Assembly (NCBI GenBank): GCA_028875225.1 | Contig: JAPPFB010000021.1 | Coordinates: 18,168-82,167, forward strand | Length of the DNA: 64,000 nt | Direction: 5' to 3' | Origin: Chloroflexota bacterium | GTDB taxonomy: Bacteria > Chloroflexota > Dehalococcoidia > Bin125 | In this document: positions 34,477 to 42,565 of the stretch, piece after piece | Numbering within the stretch: the stretch's first letter is position 1 | How the letters are laid out: each line of letters begins with the position of its first letter | The notes under the pieces: generated by a model | Told to the model about the DNA's origin: nothing | The model's database searches: none | What the model saw: only the letters and a program-made list of their open reading frames with translations | Program-made: the position numbers and the translations under genes

Positions 34477-35391
34477 CTACGGCGTCGGCGGCAGACTGAG
34501 CAGCCCCCGCGCCTCCGCCGGCGACGCCACCGGACGTCCGACCTCGTCGCAGAGGCTGACGGCTTCTTCCAATAGCTCCGTGTTGGTTGGCGTCCTCGAT
34601 CCCTGGTAGAAATCCTCGAGGCCGACGCGCAGGTGCCCGCCCTTTTCCAGCGCGAGCCGAGCGAAGCCCGAGCCAATGCAGTCGCCGCCGAGGATCGCAA
34701 CCGACCACTCCAGGCCCGTCCCCTCAAGCATCGACAGGTACGCGTTAAGGCACGGCTCGGTCGGGAACATGCCAAAGCCCAGCGGACCCCGCTCCATCCC
34801 GCCGAAGTAGAGCTTGACCAGCGAACCCTGCGGCACCAGCCCCTGCGCGTGATAGGCCAGCACCACTCGCAGGAACCCGGGCTCGAAGATCGAGATCGAA
34901 GCGCCCCGGCCCATCCGCTGGCAAGTCTCGAACATGTAGCGCGCGTCCCGATACGTGTTGATGTAGACGTTGTCGGTCGGCGCCGGCAGGCCGTGCTCGT
35001 CGGCGGGACCGAGTCCCACGCAGCCCGGATCGATCAGGCCCTGACCCAACACGCCCGCCTCGTTCAGCGCCGGCAGGTGCGAGTAACGCACGGCAATCTC
35101 CGAGTCGGGACCGCCCGAACCCATCGTCGGGTAGAGGATCGCGTCCGGCCGCTGAGCCAGCACCTCGCGCCAGGCGTCGATATAGGGCTGTGGATCGTGC
35201 CAGCCGGCCGTGGTCCGGCCGCCCGGCACGATGACCTGGTCGTCGTTGTGGTTGTGCACGATCGCGGCCCCGGCGTCAACGGCCCGCACCGCGTCGGCCG
35301 CGATCTCCTCCACCGAACGAGGCGAGTTCGGATTCCGACTCTTCGGAGTCCCCCCATTGATCGCGGCCTCGATCACCACCGGTTTAGACAT
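34477..35391 (-). CDS. BKACE (beta-keto acid cleavage enzyme, DUF849) family protein
   Basis: About 304 residues of the TIM-barrel family that cleaves beta-keto acids with acetyl-CoA, with 3-keto-5-aminohexanoate cleavage enzyme as type member. Seen: VIEAAINGGTPKSRNPNSPR at the start, AGAAIVHNHNDDQ carrying the Zn-binding His pair, LYFGGMERGPLGFGM and SVAILGGDCIGSG. The ATG at 35391 has GGAGGGG 6 bases in front. Substrates vary widely in this family and cannot be deduced. It heads the BKACE-PPOX3-PPOX2 run. Confidence 0.82.
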   Translation of the reverse strand: MSKPVVIEAAINGGTPKSRNPNSPRSVEEIAADAVRAVDAGAAIVHNHNDDQVIVPGGRTTAGWHDPQPYIDAWREVLAQRPDAILYPTMGSGGPDSEIAVRYSHLPALNEAGVLGQGLIDPGCVGLGPADEHGLPAPTDNVYINTYRDARYMFETCQRMGRGASISIFEPGFLRVVLAYHAQGLVPQGSLVKLYFGGMERGPLGFGMFPTEPCLNAYLSMLEGTGLEWSVAILGGDCIGSGFARLALEKGGHLRVGLEDFYQGSRTPTNTELLEEAVSLCDEVGRPVASPAEARGLLSLPPTP

Positions 35392-35480
35392 GATGCCCCT
35401 CCAACTCGCCCCGCAGTCTACGCGTCCGCTCTCCCCTCCGATGCCCGTCCGTCTACTCCGATCCCCCCACTCCCCATCCG

Positions 35481-35605
35481 CTGCCCCATGCCCTATCCAA
35501 TGCCCCGTGCCCCTTTCGATGCCCCATGCCCCATCCAATGCCCCGTACCCCTTCCGATGCCCCGTGCCCCTTCCGATGCCCCGTGCCCCTTCCGATGCCC
35601 CGTGC
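35481..35605. repeat. 19-bp tandem repeat array (VNTR)
   Basis: Six and a half head-to-tail copies of a 19-base unit (consensus ATGCCCCGTGCCCCTTCCG). The first copies have diverged and copies 5 and 6 are identical. It lies in the 560-base gap between the BKACE gene and the small gene at 35952. Long readings across it exist only because the unit lacks stop codons. Confidence 0.85.
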
Positions 35606-35616
35606 TTGACACGGGG
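35598..35616. repeat. Hairpin ending the VNTR
   Basis: CCCCGTG (35598-35604), loop CTTGA, CACGGGG (35610-35616): 7 perfect pairs. The left arm is the last repeat unit, so the VNTR seems to grow out of this palindrome. Confidence 0.7.
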
Positions 35617-35736
35617 CCCAGACCTCGATCCTCGCTTGCCTCACGCCGTCCCTCTGACCTCAGCCTCAGCCTTCGACGCCCTGCGCCCCGCATCCGCTGC
35701 GCTCACCAGACCCACGCGCAAAACCGCAAGCAAGTC

Positions 35737-35756
35737 GCCCCCGCGAAGGCGGGGGC
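35737..35756. repeat. REP hairpin with GAAG loop
   Basis: GCCCCCGC and GCGGGGGC form 8 perfect pairs around loop GAAG. The core CCCGC-GAAG-GCGGG is the same as at 33302-33319, so this is a second copy of one repeat family. The rest of the 35617-35951 gap shows no gene. Confidence 0.7.
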
Positions 35757-35951
35757 AGCCCAGCCAGAGAACCGCCCTCGGACCCAGTCTTCGCCCGGTC
35801 GCCTCCTGTTGGTCCACCCCCAGCTCTCCGTCAGAGACCGGATCAGCCCGCCAACGCAACCAACGCAACACTGCCCCGCCAACTCCACCCCACCCCTGCC
35901 AGATCCTGACACAATCAGAACATCAGTACAACAGAGACAGAAAGCATCGCC

Positions 35952-36323
35952 ATGCCCAACCCCTACCACCTCCGAGCCAAAATCGACCGCCTCTGGCGGC
36001 ACGCCAACTCCGACGCCCCCGCCTACCGACGCCTCAAGTCCCTCGACGCCGTCGTCCGAGAACTCTTCGCCCCCAACGACCGAGCTCGCCAGAACCACCA
36101 GCTCTACCTCGCCACCGACCCCTACGACGTCGCCCGCCACCACCTCCGAGACCTCTACGACCACACCGGCCCATCGGCTCCTGCCCACGAAGCCACCCTT
36201 TCCCTCCCTCTCCCTCTCCCTCTCCCTCTCCCTCTCCCTCTCCCTCTGGGAGAGGGCTGGGGTGAGGGTCCCCCTGCCCTCGATGACGAAGAGACCAACG
36301 AAGAAGACGACGACCCGTGGTAA
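35952..36323 (+). CDS. Small hypothetical protein carrying a repeat insertion
   Basis: 123 residues. Residues 1-75 have the codon usage of a real gene (C in most third positions) and a helical, basic character (YHLRAKIDRLWRH, LYLATDPYDVARHHLRDLYD). Residues ~82-107 are translated repeat DNA: an (LP)n tract then GEGWGEGP, made by a CCCTCT microsatellite and its palindromic arm read in frame. The last 15 residues are acidic (DDEETNEEDDDPW). The stop codon lies inside a strong rho-independent terminator, which supports a real transcript. Function unknown. Confidence 0.55.
   Translation: MPNPYHLRAKIDRLWRHANSDAPAYRRLKSLDAVVRELFAPNDRARQNHQLYLATDPYDVARHHLRDLYDHTGPSAPAHEATLSLPLPLPLPLPLPLPLGEGWGEGPPALDDEETNEEDDDPW
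36201..36256. repeat. TCCCTC microsatellite with 9-bp palindromic arm
   Basis: Six exact TCCCTC units (36211-36246) with imperfect units before them. CCCTCTCCC (36236-36244) pairs perfectly with GGGAGAGGG (36248-36256), followed by CTGGGGTGAGGG. This looks like a palindromic repeat, of a type scattered through many genomes, whose left arm has expanded. It lies inside the small gene and keeps its frame. Confidence 0.75.
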
Positions 36324-36359
36324 TCGCCCACCCATCGGTTACCCCACGCGTTTTTTTTC
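36317..36359 (+). terminator. Rho-independent terminator with T8 tract
   Basis: Left arm CGTGGTAATCG (36317-36327) and right arm CGGTTACCCCACG (36337-36349) pair over 11 positions with a two-base bulge and one G-T pair. TTTTTTTT follows at 36352-36359. The stop codon of the preceding small gene (36321-36323) is within the left arm. It is the only T-tract terminator I found in the window. Confidence 0.8.
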
Positions 36360-36522
36360 TCCCAGCGGATCACCCGCCCCCGGCCCCGCCGTGCCGATCT
36401 CTACTGCCCCCCAATCCGACTCATCTCTGGCTGCCGGCAACATTCATCGATGTCAACGGCCGCAACGCCACCTGGATTCGTCTGCACTCACCCGGATCAT
36501 TCCAGAACAACCCTCACGATTT

Positions 36523-36572
36523 CCGGACGAGTCTGGACCAATCCGGACAAATCTGGACAGATCTGGACAGAT
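36523..36572. repeat. Five 10-bp direct repeats upstream of the LLM gene
   Basis: CCGGACGAGT, CTGGACCAAT, CCGGACAAAT, CTGGACAGAT and CTGGACAGAT follow each other without gaps; the invariant core is (C/T)GGAC. They lie 133 to 182 bases before the start of the LLM gene at 36705, in a 345-base gap without other clear features. A period close to one DNA turn would put five sites on the same helix face. Confidence 0.65.
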
Positions 36573-36704
36573 CGGCACACCAAAACGCACAATTCATCAC
36601 GCAGAACGGCACTTCCTGTCCACCCGAACCGAAACTCCCCCAGTTCAGCCGCTGGCAATCCCGTGCTCGATTTCCGATACTGCCGGAAAGCAAAGGACTG
36701 CACC

Positions 36705-38006
36705 ATGCTCATCGGCTACTTCACCGAACGCCCCTACCAGGACCCACAGACCGGATTCTTCGGCGCCACCGGACTCGACCTGACCGACCTCGACGCCTCC
36801 AACTCCGCCTACGACCCGCGCGTCGGCTCCGAGCTCTATCACCGCTACCTCGACGAGAAAATCTACGCCGAGGAGATGGGCTTCGACGCATTGATGCTCA
36901 ACGAGCATCACTCCACGCCCTTCTGCATGGGCTCGGTGATGAACGTCGAAGCCGCCATCCTCGCCCGGATCACCAAACAAGCGAAAATCGTCCTGCTCGG
37001 CAACATCCTGCCGATCTGGGAGGATCCGCTCTGGTTGGCAGAGACGCTCGCCCAGATCGACATGATCTCGGAAGGTCGACTGGTCACCGGCTGGGTCCGC
37101 GGCGGCGGACGCGAATCGGTCTCGCACAACGCCCAGGCCCCCTTCAACTGGGAGCGCTTCCAGGAGGCGCACGACTTCGTCGTCAAGGCCTGGTCGACGC
37201 CGGGCCCCTTCCGCTGGGAGGGCGAGCACTACAACTTCCGCTACGTCAACCCCTGGTCGCGACCGATCCAGGATCCGCACCCGCAGATCTGGATCCCCGG
37301 GATCATGAGCCGCAACACCGTCAAGTGGACGGCCGAGCATCGCTACCCCTACATCATGCTCGCCACCGACCTCGAACCGACCAAACAGTCGTTCGCCTAC
37401 TACGACGAGGTCGCCCGCGAGAACGGCTACGAGGCCGGCCCGGAGCACCACGGCTACCTGTTCAAGGTTCACGTCGACGAAACCGAGGAGCTGGCCGAGG
37501 AGGCCGGCCGCCGCTACCTGCAGGGTCCCTCGAACCCCTTCCTGGAGGGCAACCAGGGCGTGGTCAAGGCCAACCTGCAGAATCTTCCCGGCCTGACCTC
37601 GCGGACCAACGTGCTGCCCACGATCCAGAACTTCGCCGCCGCCGCCTCGCGTGGCCGCACCGCCGCCGCCGAGGCCGCACTCGCCGCCCGCGAGCAGCAG
37701 CAGCCCGAAGCCTCGGACATCTTCGGCTCCTACGAGGACCAGAAGGCGCGCATGACGATCATCACCGGCACGCCCAAGACGGTGATTCCCAAGATCCGCC
37801 ACGTGCTCGAGTACCTCCGCCCCGGTCAGATCTTCTTCTGGGACGGCGACGGCGCCATGACCCACCAGGACTCAATGCGGTCCCTCCGCCTCTTCGGCGA
37901 AGAAGTCATCCCTGCCACCCGCGAGATCGCGAAGGAGCTCGACCTCAAGTCCGCCTTCGAAGTCGACACCAAGACCGGCGCAGACCTCACCGTCGCCGCC
38001 GACTGA
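36705..38006 (+). CDS. LLM-class flavin-dependent oxidoreductase 1
   Basis: 433 residues, luciferase-like monooxygenase fold using FMN or F420. Seen: DLDASNSAYDPRVGSELYHR, LNEHHSTPFCMG, the barrel strand block IVLLGNILPIWEDPLWLAE, then GRLVTGWVRGGGRES and PQIWIPGIMSRNTVKW. The ATG at 36705 has AAAGGA 8 bases upstream; longer readings run into the 10-bp repeats. It resembles the long, bacterial-luciferase-type members rather than the ~325-residue pair downstream. Followed after 6 bases by a Gfo/Idh/MocA enzyme, so both likely act on one catabolic substrate. Confidence 0.88.
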   Translation: MLIGYFTERPYQDPQTGFFGATGLDLTDLDASNSAYDPRVGSELYHRYLDEKIYAEEMGFDALMLNEHHSTPFCMGSVMNVEAAILARITKQAKIVLLGNILPIWEDPLWLAETLAQIDMISEGRLVTGWVRGGGRESVSHNAQAPFNWERFQEAHDFVVKAWSTPGPFRWEGEHYNFRYVNPWSRPIQDPHPQIWIPGIMSRNTVKWTAEHRYPYIMLATDLEPTKQSFAYYDEVARENGYEAGPEHHGYLFKVHVDETEELAEEAGRRYLQGPSNPFLEGNQGVVKANLQNLPGLTSRTNVLPTIQNFAAAASRGRTAAAEAALAAREQQQPEASDIFGSYEDQKARMTIITGTPKTVIPKIRHVLEYLRPGQIFFWDGDGAMTHQDSMRSLRLFGEEVIPATREIAKELDLKSAFEVDTKTGADLTVAAD

Positions 38007-38012
38007 ACCGCG

Positions 38013-39074
38013 ATGACCGGGAGCGAACCGAAGCGGGTCGGCGTCTTCGGCACCGGCTGGGGCGCCCGAGTCTCCGTCCCGGCCTTCCGCGCCGCCGGCT
38101 GGGAGGTCGCCGCCCTCTGGAGCCGCAAGCCCGAGCGCGCCGCGATGATGTCGCAGCGACTCGAGATCCCGTTCGCCACGCACGAAGCCGCCGCTCTGCT
38201 GGACCGTCCCGAGATCGACGCCGTCGCGATCCACACTCCGCCGCACATGCACCTCGACCTCTGCCGCGCCGCCTTCGCCGCCGGCAAACACGTGCTGGTC
38301 GACAAGCCATTCGCGACCAACGTCGAGGATGCGCGCCAGCTCGCTGCCTCCGCCGAGGACTCCGATCTGACCACGATGGTCAACTATGAGTTCCGCTTCG
38401 CCCCGCTCCGCGCCCAGGTCGAACGGCTGGTGAAGGACGGCGCCATCGGAGCAGTGCGCCACGCCTCCATCGACCTGCAGACCACCAACCCGCTGGTGCA
38501 GATGGATCGTCCCTGGCGGCTCGACCCCGCGCATGGCGGAGGACTATTGAACGAACTCGGTTCCCACGCCATCGACCGCTTCCGACAATGGTTCGGAGAC
38601 ATCGCCTCCGTCTCAGCCCGCTTCGCGGCATTCCCGCCCGAGGGATTGGACCCCTCCTTCACCAGCGAAGACCAGATCAGCGCCAGCTTCACGTTCGAGT
38701 CGGGCGCCACAGCCACGCTCTCGATGAACTGGGTCTCCAATCCACCACTCGGTCTCCGTGTCGTCATCACTGGCTCCGACGGCGTCATCCTCGCCACCTC
38801 CCCCGGCAGCATGCTCTCCGAGGGCGAGGTGAGAATCGGCAGAGCCGGCGATGACCAGTTCAAGGCCGTCCCTGTGCCGGACGATGACTCGCAAGAGTTG
38901 CCTGCAGACGCGGTGGGCATCTCCGCACGCTTGATTCAGGCCTTCGCAGCAGGCATCGATGCAGGCAACTCACCCGCGCCAAACTTCACAGACGGCCTGT
39001 ATTCACAGATCGCGATCGACGCCATGCGCGAATCGGCGGCTATGGGCTACGTGGTGTCGATTACTCAGCGCTAG
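38013..39074 (+). CDS. Gfo/Idh/MocA family oxidoreductase
   Basis: 353 residues. N-terminal Rossmann fold (VGVFGTGWGARVSVPAFRA), DKPFATNVEDA holding the Lys of the family's E-K-P motif (D instead of E), and GGGLLNELGSHAIDRFRQWF with the catalytic Asp/His region. NAD(P)-dependent oxidation or reduction of sugars, inositols or related alcohols; the substrate is not readable. Joined to the LLM gene by a 6-base gap. Confidence 0.88.
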   Translation: MTGSEPKRVGVFGTGWGARVSVPAFRAAGWEVAALWSRKPERAAMMSQRLEIPFATHEAAALLDRPEIDAVAIHTPPHMHLDLCRAAFAAGKHVLVDKPFATNVEDARQLAASAEDSDLTTMVNYEFRFAPLRAQVERLVKDGAIGAVRHASIDLQTTNPLVQMDRPWRLDPAHGGGLLNELGSHAIDRFRQWFGDIASVSARFAAFPPEGLDPSFTSEDQISASFTFESGATATLSMNWVSNPPLGLRVVITGSDGVILATSPGSMLSEGEVRIGRAGDDQFKAVPVPDDDSQELPADAVGISARLIQAFAAGIDAGNSPAPNFTDGLYSQIAIDAMRESAAMGYVVSITQR

Positions 39075-39144
39075 GTAACAGGGCATCTCAGGAAAGATAT
39101 CCACGAATCGATAGAAGTATGTCGAGTTGGGCTAGTATGACTAC

Positions 39145-39423
39145 GTGGCGTCCTTCAACCGCATCAACAGGCTGCGCTTCTTCCAGATTCTGCGTCCGCA
39201 TGTCGGTGAGGACGCCGCGGAACAGTTCGGCGATGCACTTGAAGCGGAGTTCTCGCCACTCAGTACCAAAGCGGACCTGAACGCGACCAAGGCGGCACTG
39301 AGCGCCGAGATCGACTCGTTGAGGGAATCCATCAAGCACGATCAGCAAGCGATGCTGCTGAAGGCCACCGCCATCTGGGCGGCGCTGCTTGCCGCCGCGG
39401 TGGCAATCTCCCGGCTCTTCTGA
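39145..39423 (+). CDS. Small coiled-coil protein with C-terminal membrane anchor
   Basis: 92 residues. Residues 1-30 are helical, 38-70 form a coiled coil (STKADLNATKAALSAEIDSL), and 72-90 are a membrane helix (ATAIWAALLAAAVAISRLF). The layout recalls the CCDC90/DUF1640 type. GTG start with no clear ribosome site; the stop is 3 bases from a convergent gene. Probably an oligomeric tail-anchored membrane protein of unknown role. Confidence 0.6.
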   Translation: MASFNRINRLRFFQILRPHVGEDAAEQFGDALEAEFSPLSTKADLNATKAALSAEIDSLRESIKHDQQAMLLKATAIWAALLAAAVAISRLF

Positions 39424-39426
39424 CCG

Positions 39427-40404
39427 TTAGCGCAACTCCTCCACGATCTCCGCCAGCTCGGCCATGGCCTGCATCTGTTGGTCCGGTGGGACGTCCCAGT
39501 TCGGCGTGCGATAGGCGGGGATGCTCAGCGCGTGCTCGAGACCGGCCTCCTCGTACCGGCCCAGGGTGTCGACGATCTCGTCGCGGGAGCCGCCGACCAC
39601 GGCCGGGAAGCCGCGCACCGAATCGGCCTCGCCATCGAGCAGCACCATCGGCCCAAGCATCGAGATCTCCAGCTCCGACATGTCGCGGCCGGCGCGTTCC
39701 ATCTCTTCCTCGACGATGGACAGCTCCTCGCGGATCTGGTCGGGCTCCGAAGTAATCGTGTGATAGCCGGTGCCGTATCGCGCGACTCGCCGGGCGGCGA
39801 TTCGGCCCTTGCCGCCGATCCAGATCGGCACATACGGCTGCTGGTAACAGCCTGAGAGTCCGCCCAGGTTCTCAAACTGGCGGAAATGGCCCTCGTGGGA
39901 GATCGGTTCGCGGTTGACGCCGTTGGTCCAGGCGCTGATCGCGATTGTCATCCACTCGTCGGTCAGCGCGCCGCGCCGATCGAACGGCTCGCCGCCCAGA
40001 CCCAGCGCCTCGAACTCCTCTTCCATCCAACCGACGCCGATCCCCAGCAGCACCCGGCCCTCGGACAGCTGATCGATCGTGGCGATCGCCTGCGCCTGGT
40101 AGAGCGGGTCGCGGTAGGGGATGATCAGGACCGAGGTGCCGATCTGAATCTCCGAGGTCCTGACCGCGACCGCCGACATCACAGCCAATGGGTCCATGAT
40201 GTCCTGGTGATAGGCGAAGCCGGCCACGCCCGAGTCGTTGTAGGGATACCTCGACTTGATGGCTGCCGGCATGAAGATGTGATCATGCACCCAGACCGAG
40301 TCGAAGCCGAGCAGTTCGGCGCGCTCGGCGATGTCGACCACGTCGTTGATGTCGCCAAACTTGCCGGCGGTGCCGAAGTTGCCGATCGGGATTCCAAACT
40401 TCAT
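39427..40404 (-). CDS. LLM-class (probably F420-dependent) oxidoreductase 2
   Basis: 325 residues. MKFGIPIGNFGTAG at the start, GFDSVWVHDHIFMP, then IGTSVLIIPYRDP, GRVLLGIGVGWMEEEFEALG and PYVPIWIGGKGRIAARRVAR form the standard F420-type LLM pattern. GAGGAG about 7 bases before the ATG. It follows the related gene at 40420 by 15 bases and shares its layout throughout, so the two are probably an old tandem duplication. Likely reduces or oxidises small organic compounds; substrate unknown. Confidence 0.88.
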   Translation of the reverse strand: MKFGIPIGNFGTAGKFGDINDVVDIAERAELLGFDSVWVHDHIFMPAAIKSRYPYNDSGVAGFAYHQDIMDPLAVMSAVAVRTSEIQIGTSVLIIPYRDPLYQAQAIATIDQLSEGRVLLGIGVGWMEEEFEALGLGGEPFDRRGALTDEWMTIAISAWTNGVNREPISHEGHFRQFENLGGLSGCYQQPYVPIWIGGKGRIAARRVARYGTGYHTITSEPDQIREELSIVEEEMERAGRDMSELEISMLGPMVLLDGEADSVRGFPAVVGGSRDEIVDTLGRYEEAGLEHALSIPAYRTPNWDVPPDQQMQAMAELAEIVEELR

Positions 40405-40419
40405 TGTCTTGCTCCTCGA

Positions 40420-41394
40420 CTAGGCGAATGCCGGCAAAATCTCATCGGAGACGAACTGCATGCTGTTCAGCACGCGCTCGACTGTCGTGTCGCCCTCCGG
40501 GCTGATCATCATGGGCGTCGCGATCAGGTGCTCGACGCCGACGCGGCCGAATGCGAGCAAGTCGGACGCGATCTGGTCGGGCGAGCCGTGCAGGAGCGCC
40601 CGATCTTCCTCGTCGAGCGCCGTCGTGGACGGGCGCAGATTCTGCAACAGCTGAATCTCCAGCTCGTCCGGATCCCGTCGGTCGCGCTCGCAGGCGTTGC
40701 GTACCCCTTCGACCTCGACCGCCATGTGCTCGACCGTCTGGAAGGCGGCGTGGTAGCCGTCGCCGTAGCGTGAGGCTCTGCGCCAGGAGTTGATCCCGTT
40801 GCCGCCGATCACGATCGGAATCGTGCCGCCGTCTTCGCGACGGACCGGCTTGGGATAGGCGCCGACGTTGTGGAATTCGACGAACTGTCCGTGGAAGGAG
40901 GAGGGTCCGGGATTGGTCCACATCTCGCGCATGGCGCGCAGGTACTCGTTGGTCACCGCGCCGCGCCGGCGATAGTGGACCTCGGTCAGGCCGAGCGCCT
41001 CGAACTCCTCGCGCATCCAGCCGACGCCCGCGCCAAGCACGATCCGGCCGCCCGAGATCTGGTCGGCGGCGGCCAGCATCTTGGCCACGACGGCGGGGTG
41101 GCGGTAGGGAATGACGAGCACGGAGCAACCGATCTCGACCGACTGCGTCGCCTCGGCCAGCGCGCACATGACGACCAGCGGGTCAAAACACTGAATCGTC
41201 GACGGCGCGGGAAACTCGCCCAAGTCGTTGTAGGGGTAGCGAGACTCGATCTGGGTCGGCACGACGATGTGGTCGTTCGTCCAGACCGAGTCGAAGCCCA
41301 GGTCCTCGGCCGCCTGCGCGACATCGATGCAGGCATTTGGACCCGACTCGTCATTGAAGCCATTCATGTTGCCGACGCCGACGCCAAATCGCAT
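40420..41394 (-). CDS. LLM-class (probably F420-dependent) oxidoreductase 3
   Basis: About 324 residues, paralogous to the next gene: MRFGVGVGNMNGFN, DLGFDSVWTNDHIVVPTQIE, IGCSVLVIPYRHP, GRIVLGAGVGWMREEFEALG and IVIGGNGINSWRRASRYGDG. The start at 41394 has AGGTGA six bases in front; an ATG two codons earlier is possible. First gene of the leftward LLM pair, divergent from the moxR cluster across ~110 bases. Confidence 0.88.
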   Translation of the reverse strand: MRFGVGVGNMNGFNDESGPNACIDVAQAAEDLGFDSVWTNDHIVVPTQIESRYPYNDLGEFPAPSTIQCFDPLVVMCALAEATQSVEIGCSVLVIPYRHPAVVAKMLAAADQISGGRIVLGAGVGWMREEFEALGLTEVHYRRRGAVTNEYLRAMREMWTNPGPSSFHGQFVEFHNVGAYPKPVRREDGGTIPIVIGGNGINSWRRASRYGDGYHAAFQTVEHMAVEVEGVRNACERDRRDPDELEIQLLQNLRPSTTALDEEDRALLHGSPDQIASDLLAFGRVGVEHLIATPMMISPEGDTTVERVLNSMQFVSDEILPAFA

Positions 41395-41505
41395 GATCAT
41401 CACCTGCGCTCTCGAATCAGGTCCAGGTTGTGGGTGAATGGTACGGCCTCGTGGATACACTGAGCGGGCGGGTCCAGAGGACCGGGCGGAAAGGTCGAGC
41501 GCATC

Positions 41506-42558
41506 GTGTCTGAGTGGTCCAGGGGCGATCGACCGACCGCGACGGAGCCGCCGCCGGCGTCTCCCCGAGTGCCGCCCGTCGATCCGGCGTCCTTGCCGAC
41601 GCCCGACGTGGCGGACGAGTCTCCGCTCTCCACCCTGCGCAAGGAGATTGGCCGGGTCATCGTCGGTCAGGAGGGACTGGTCACCCGGCTGCTGGTCGCG
41701 CTGCTCTGCGATGGACATTGCCTCGTGGAGGGGGTACCCGGACTGGCCAAGTCACTCACGGTCTCAACGCTCGCCGACTGTCTCGACGCCGGCTACGCCC
41801 GCCTCCAGTTCACGCCCGATCTGTTGCCCGCCGATCTCACCGGTTCGGAGATCTACAACGCCGCCGAATCGAGATTTGAGGTACGCCAGGGTCCCATCTT
41901 TACCAACATTCTGCTCGCCGATGAGATCAATCGCGCGCCGGCCAAGGTCCAATCGGCGCTGCTCGAAGCGATGCAGGAACGCCAGGTGTCAATCGGCGGC
42001 CAGACGTTTCCGCTGCCCTCGCCGTTCCTGGTGCTGGCCACACAGAATCCAATTGAGCAGGAGGGCACTTATCCCCTCCCAGAAGCCCAGCTCGACCGAT
42101 TTCTGCTTAATGTGCGAGTCGACTATCCCGGAGAGCTTGACGAGCGCGAAGTCCTAGATCGCACCCTCACCGGCGAGGTCGTCACCGTTGGTTCGGTGCT
42201 CGCACTCGCCGACGTGCTCCAGGCGCGAGCGTCCGTGGCTGAGGTTCGCATGGAACCACGGCTGCGCGACTACATCGTGCAGTTGGTTCGCTCGACCCGA
42301 TCACCGGGTCGACAGGTGCGCGAACTGTCGGCCTATGTCGATTTCGGCGCATCGCCACGCGCGACGACCGCACTGGCGATGAGCGCCCGGGCGCTGGCCT
42401 GGTTGTCGGGCCGCGATTACGCGACACCGGACGACGTCAAAGCGATGGCGCTGGACGCGCTCCGCCACCGGATCGTCCTGAGCTACGAGGCCGAGGCGGA
42501 TCAGGTGACGGCGGACGACGTGATCGCGCGATTGCTCACGGCCCTGCCGGTGCCCTAG
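41506..42558 (+). CDS. MoxR-family AAA+ ATPase 1
   Basis: 350 residues. Walker A is GVPGLAKS (76-83), Walker B LLADE (136-140), sensor 1 LVLATQNPIEQEGTYPLPEA. The first ~40 residues are a Pro-rich extension not usual in MoxR. MoxR ATPases act as chaperones for VWA-domain proteins made by the same operon; here a DUF58 protein and two BatA/BatB-like VWA proteins follow. GTG start with a weak ribosome site. Confidence 0.9.
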   Translation: MSEWSRGDRPTATEPPPASPRVPPVDPASLPTPDVADESPLSTLRKEIGRVIVGQEGLVTRLLVALLCDGHCLVEGVPGLAKSLTVSTLADCLDAGYARLQFTPDLLPADLTGSEIYNAAESRFEVRQGPIFTNILLADEINRAPAKVQSALLEAMQERQVSIGGQTFPLPSPFLVLATQNPIEQEGTYPLPEAQLDRFLLNVRVDYPGELDEREVLDRTLTGEVVTVGSVLALADVLQARASVAEVRMEPRLRDYIVQLVRSTRSPGRQVRELSAYVDFGASPRATTALAMSARALAWLSGRDYATPDDVKAMALDALRHRIVLSYEAEADQVTADDVIARLLTALPVP

Positions 42559-42565
42559 GTCTGAC

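Noticed and set aside
35481-35605. CRISPR-like array
   Set aside because: Units are contiguous 19-mers with no spacers and no cas gene nearby; it is a simple tandem repeat.
36523-36572. Replication-type iterons
   Set aside because: Ten-base units are shorter than typical iterons, and there is no rep gene, AT-rich unwinding region or DnaA boxes nearby.
34633-36783. 716-codon plus-strand open frame through the BKACE gene, the VNTR and the microsatellite
   Set aside because: It joins antisense BKACE sequence, tandem repeats and part of the LLM gene out of frame; Pro/Arg-rich nonsense with no ribosome site.
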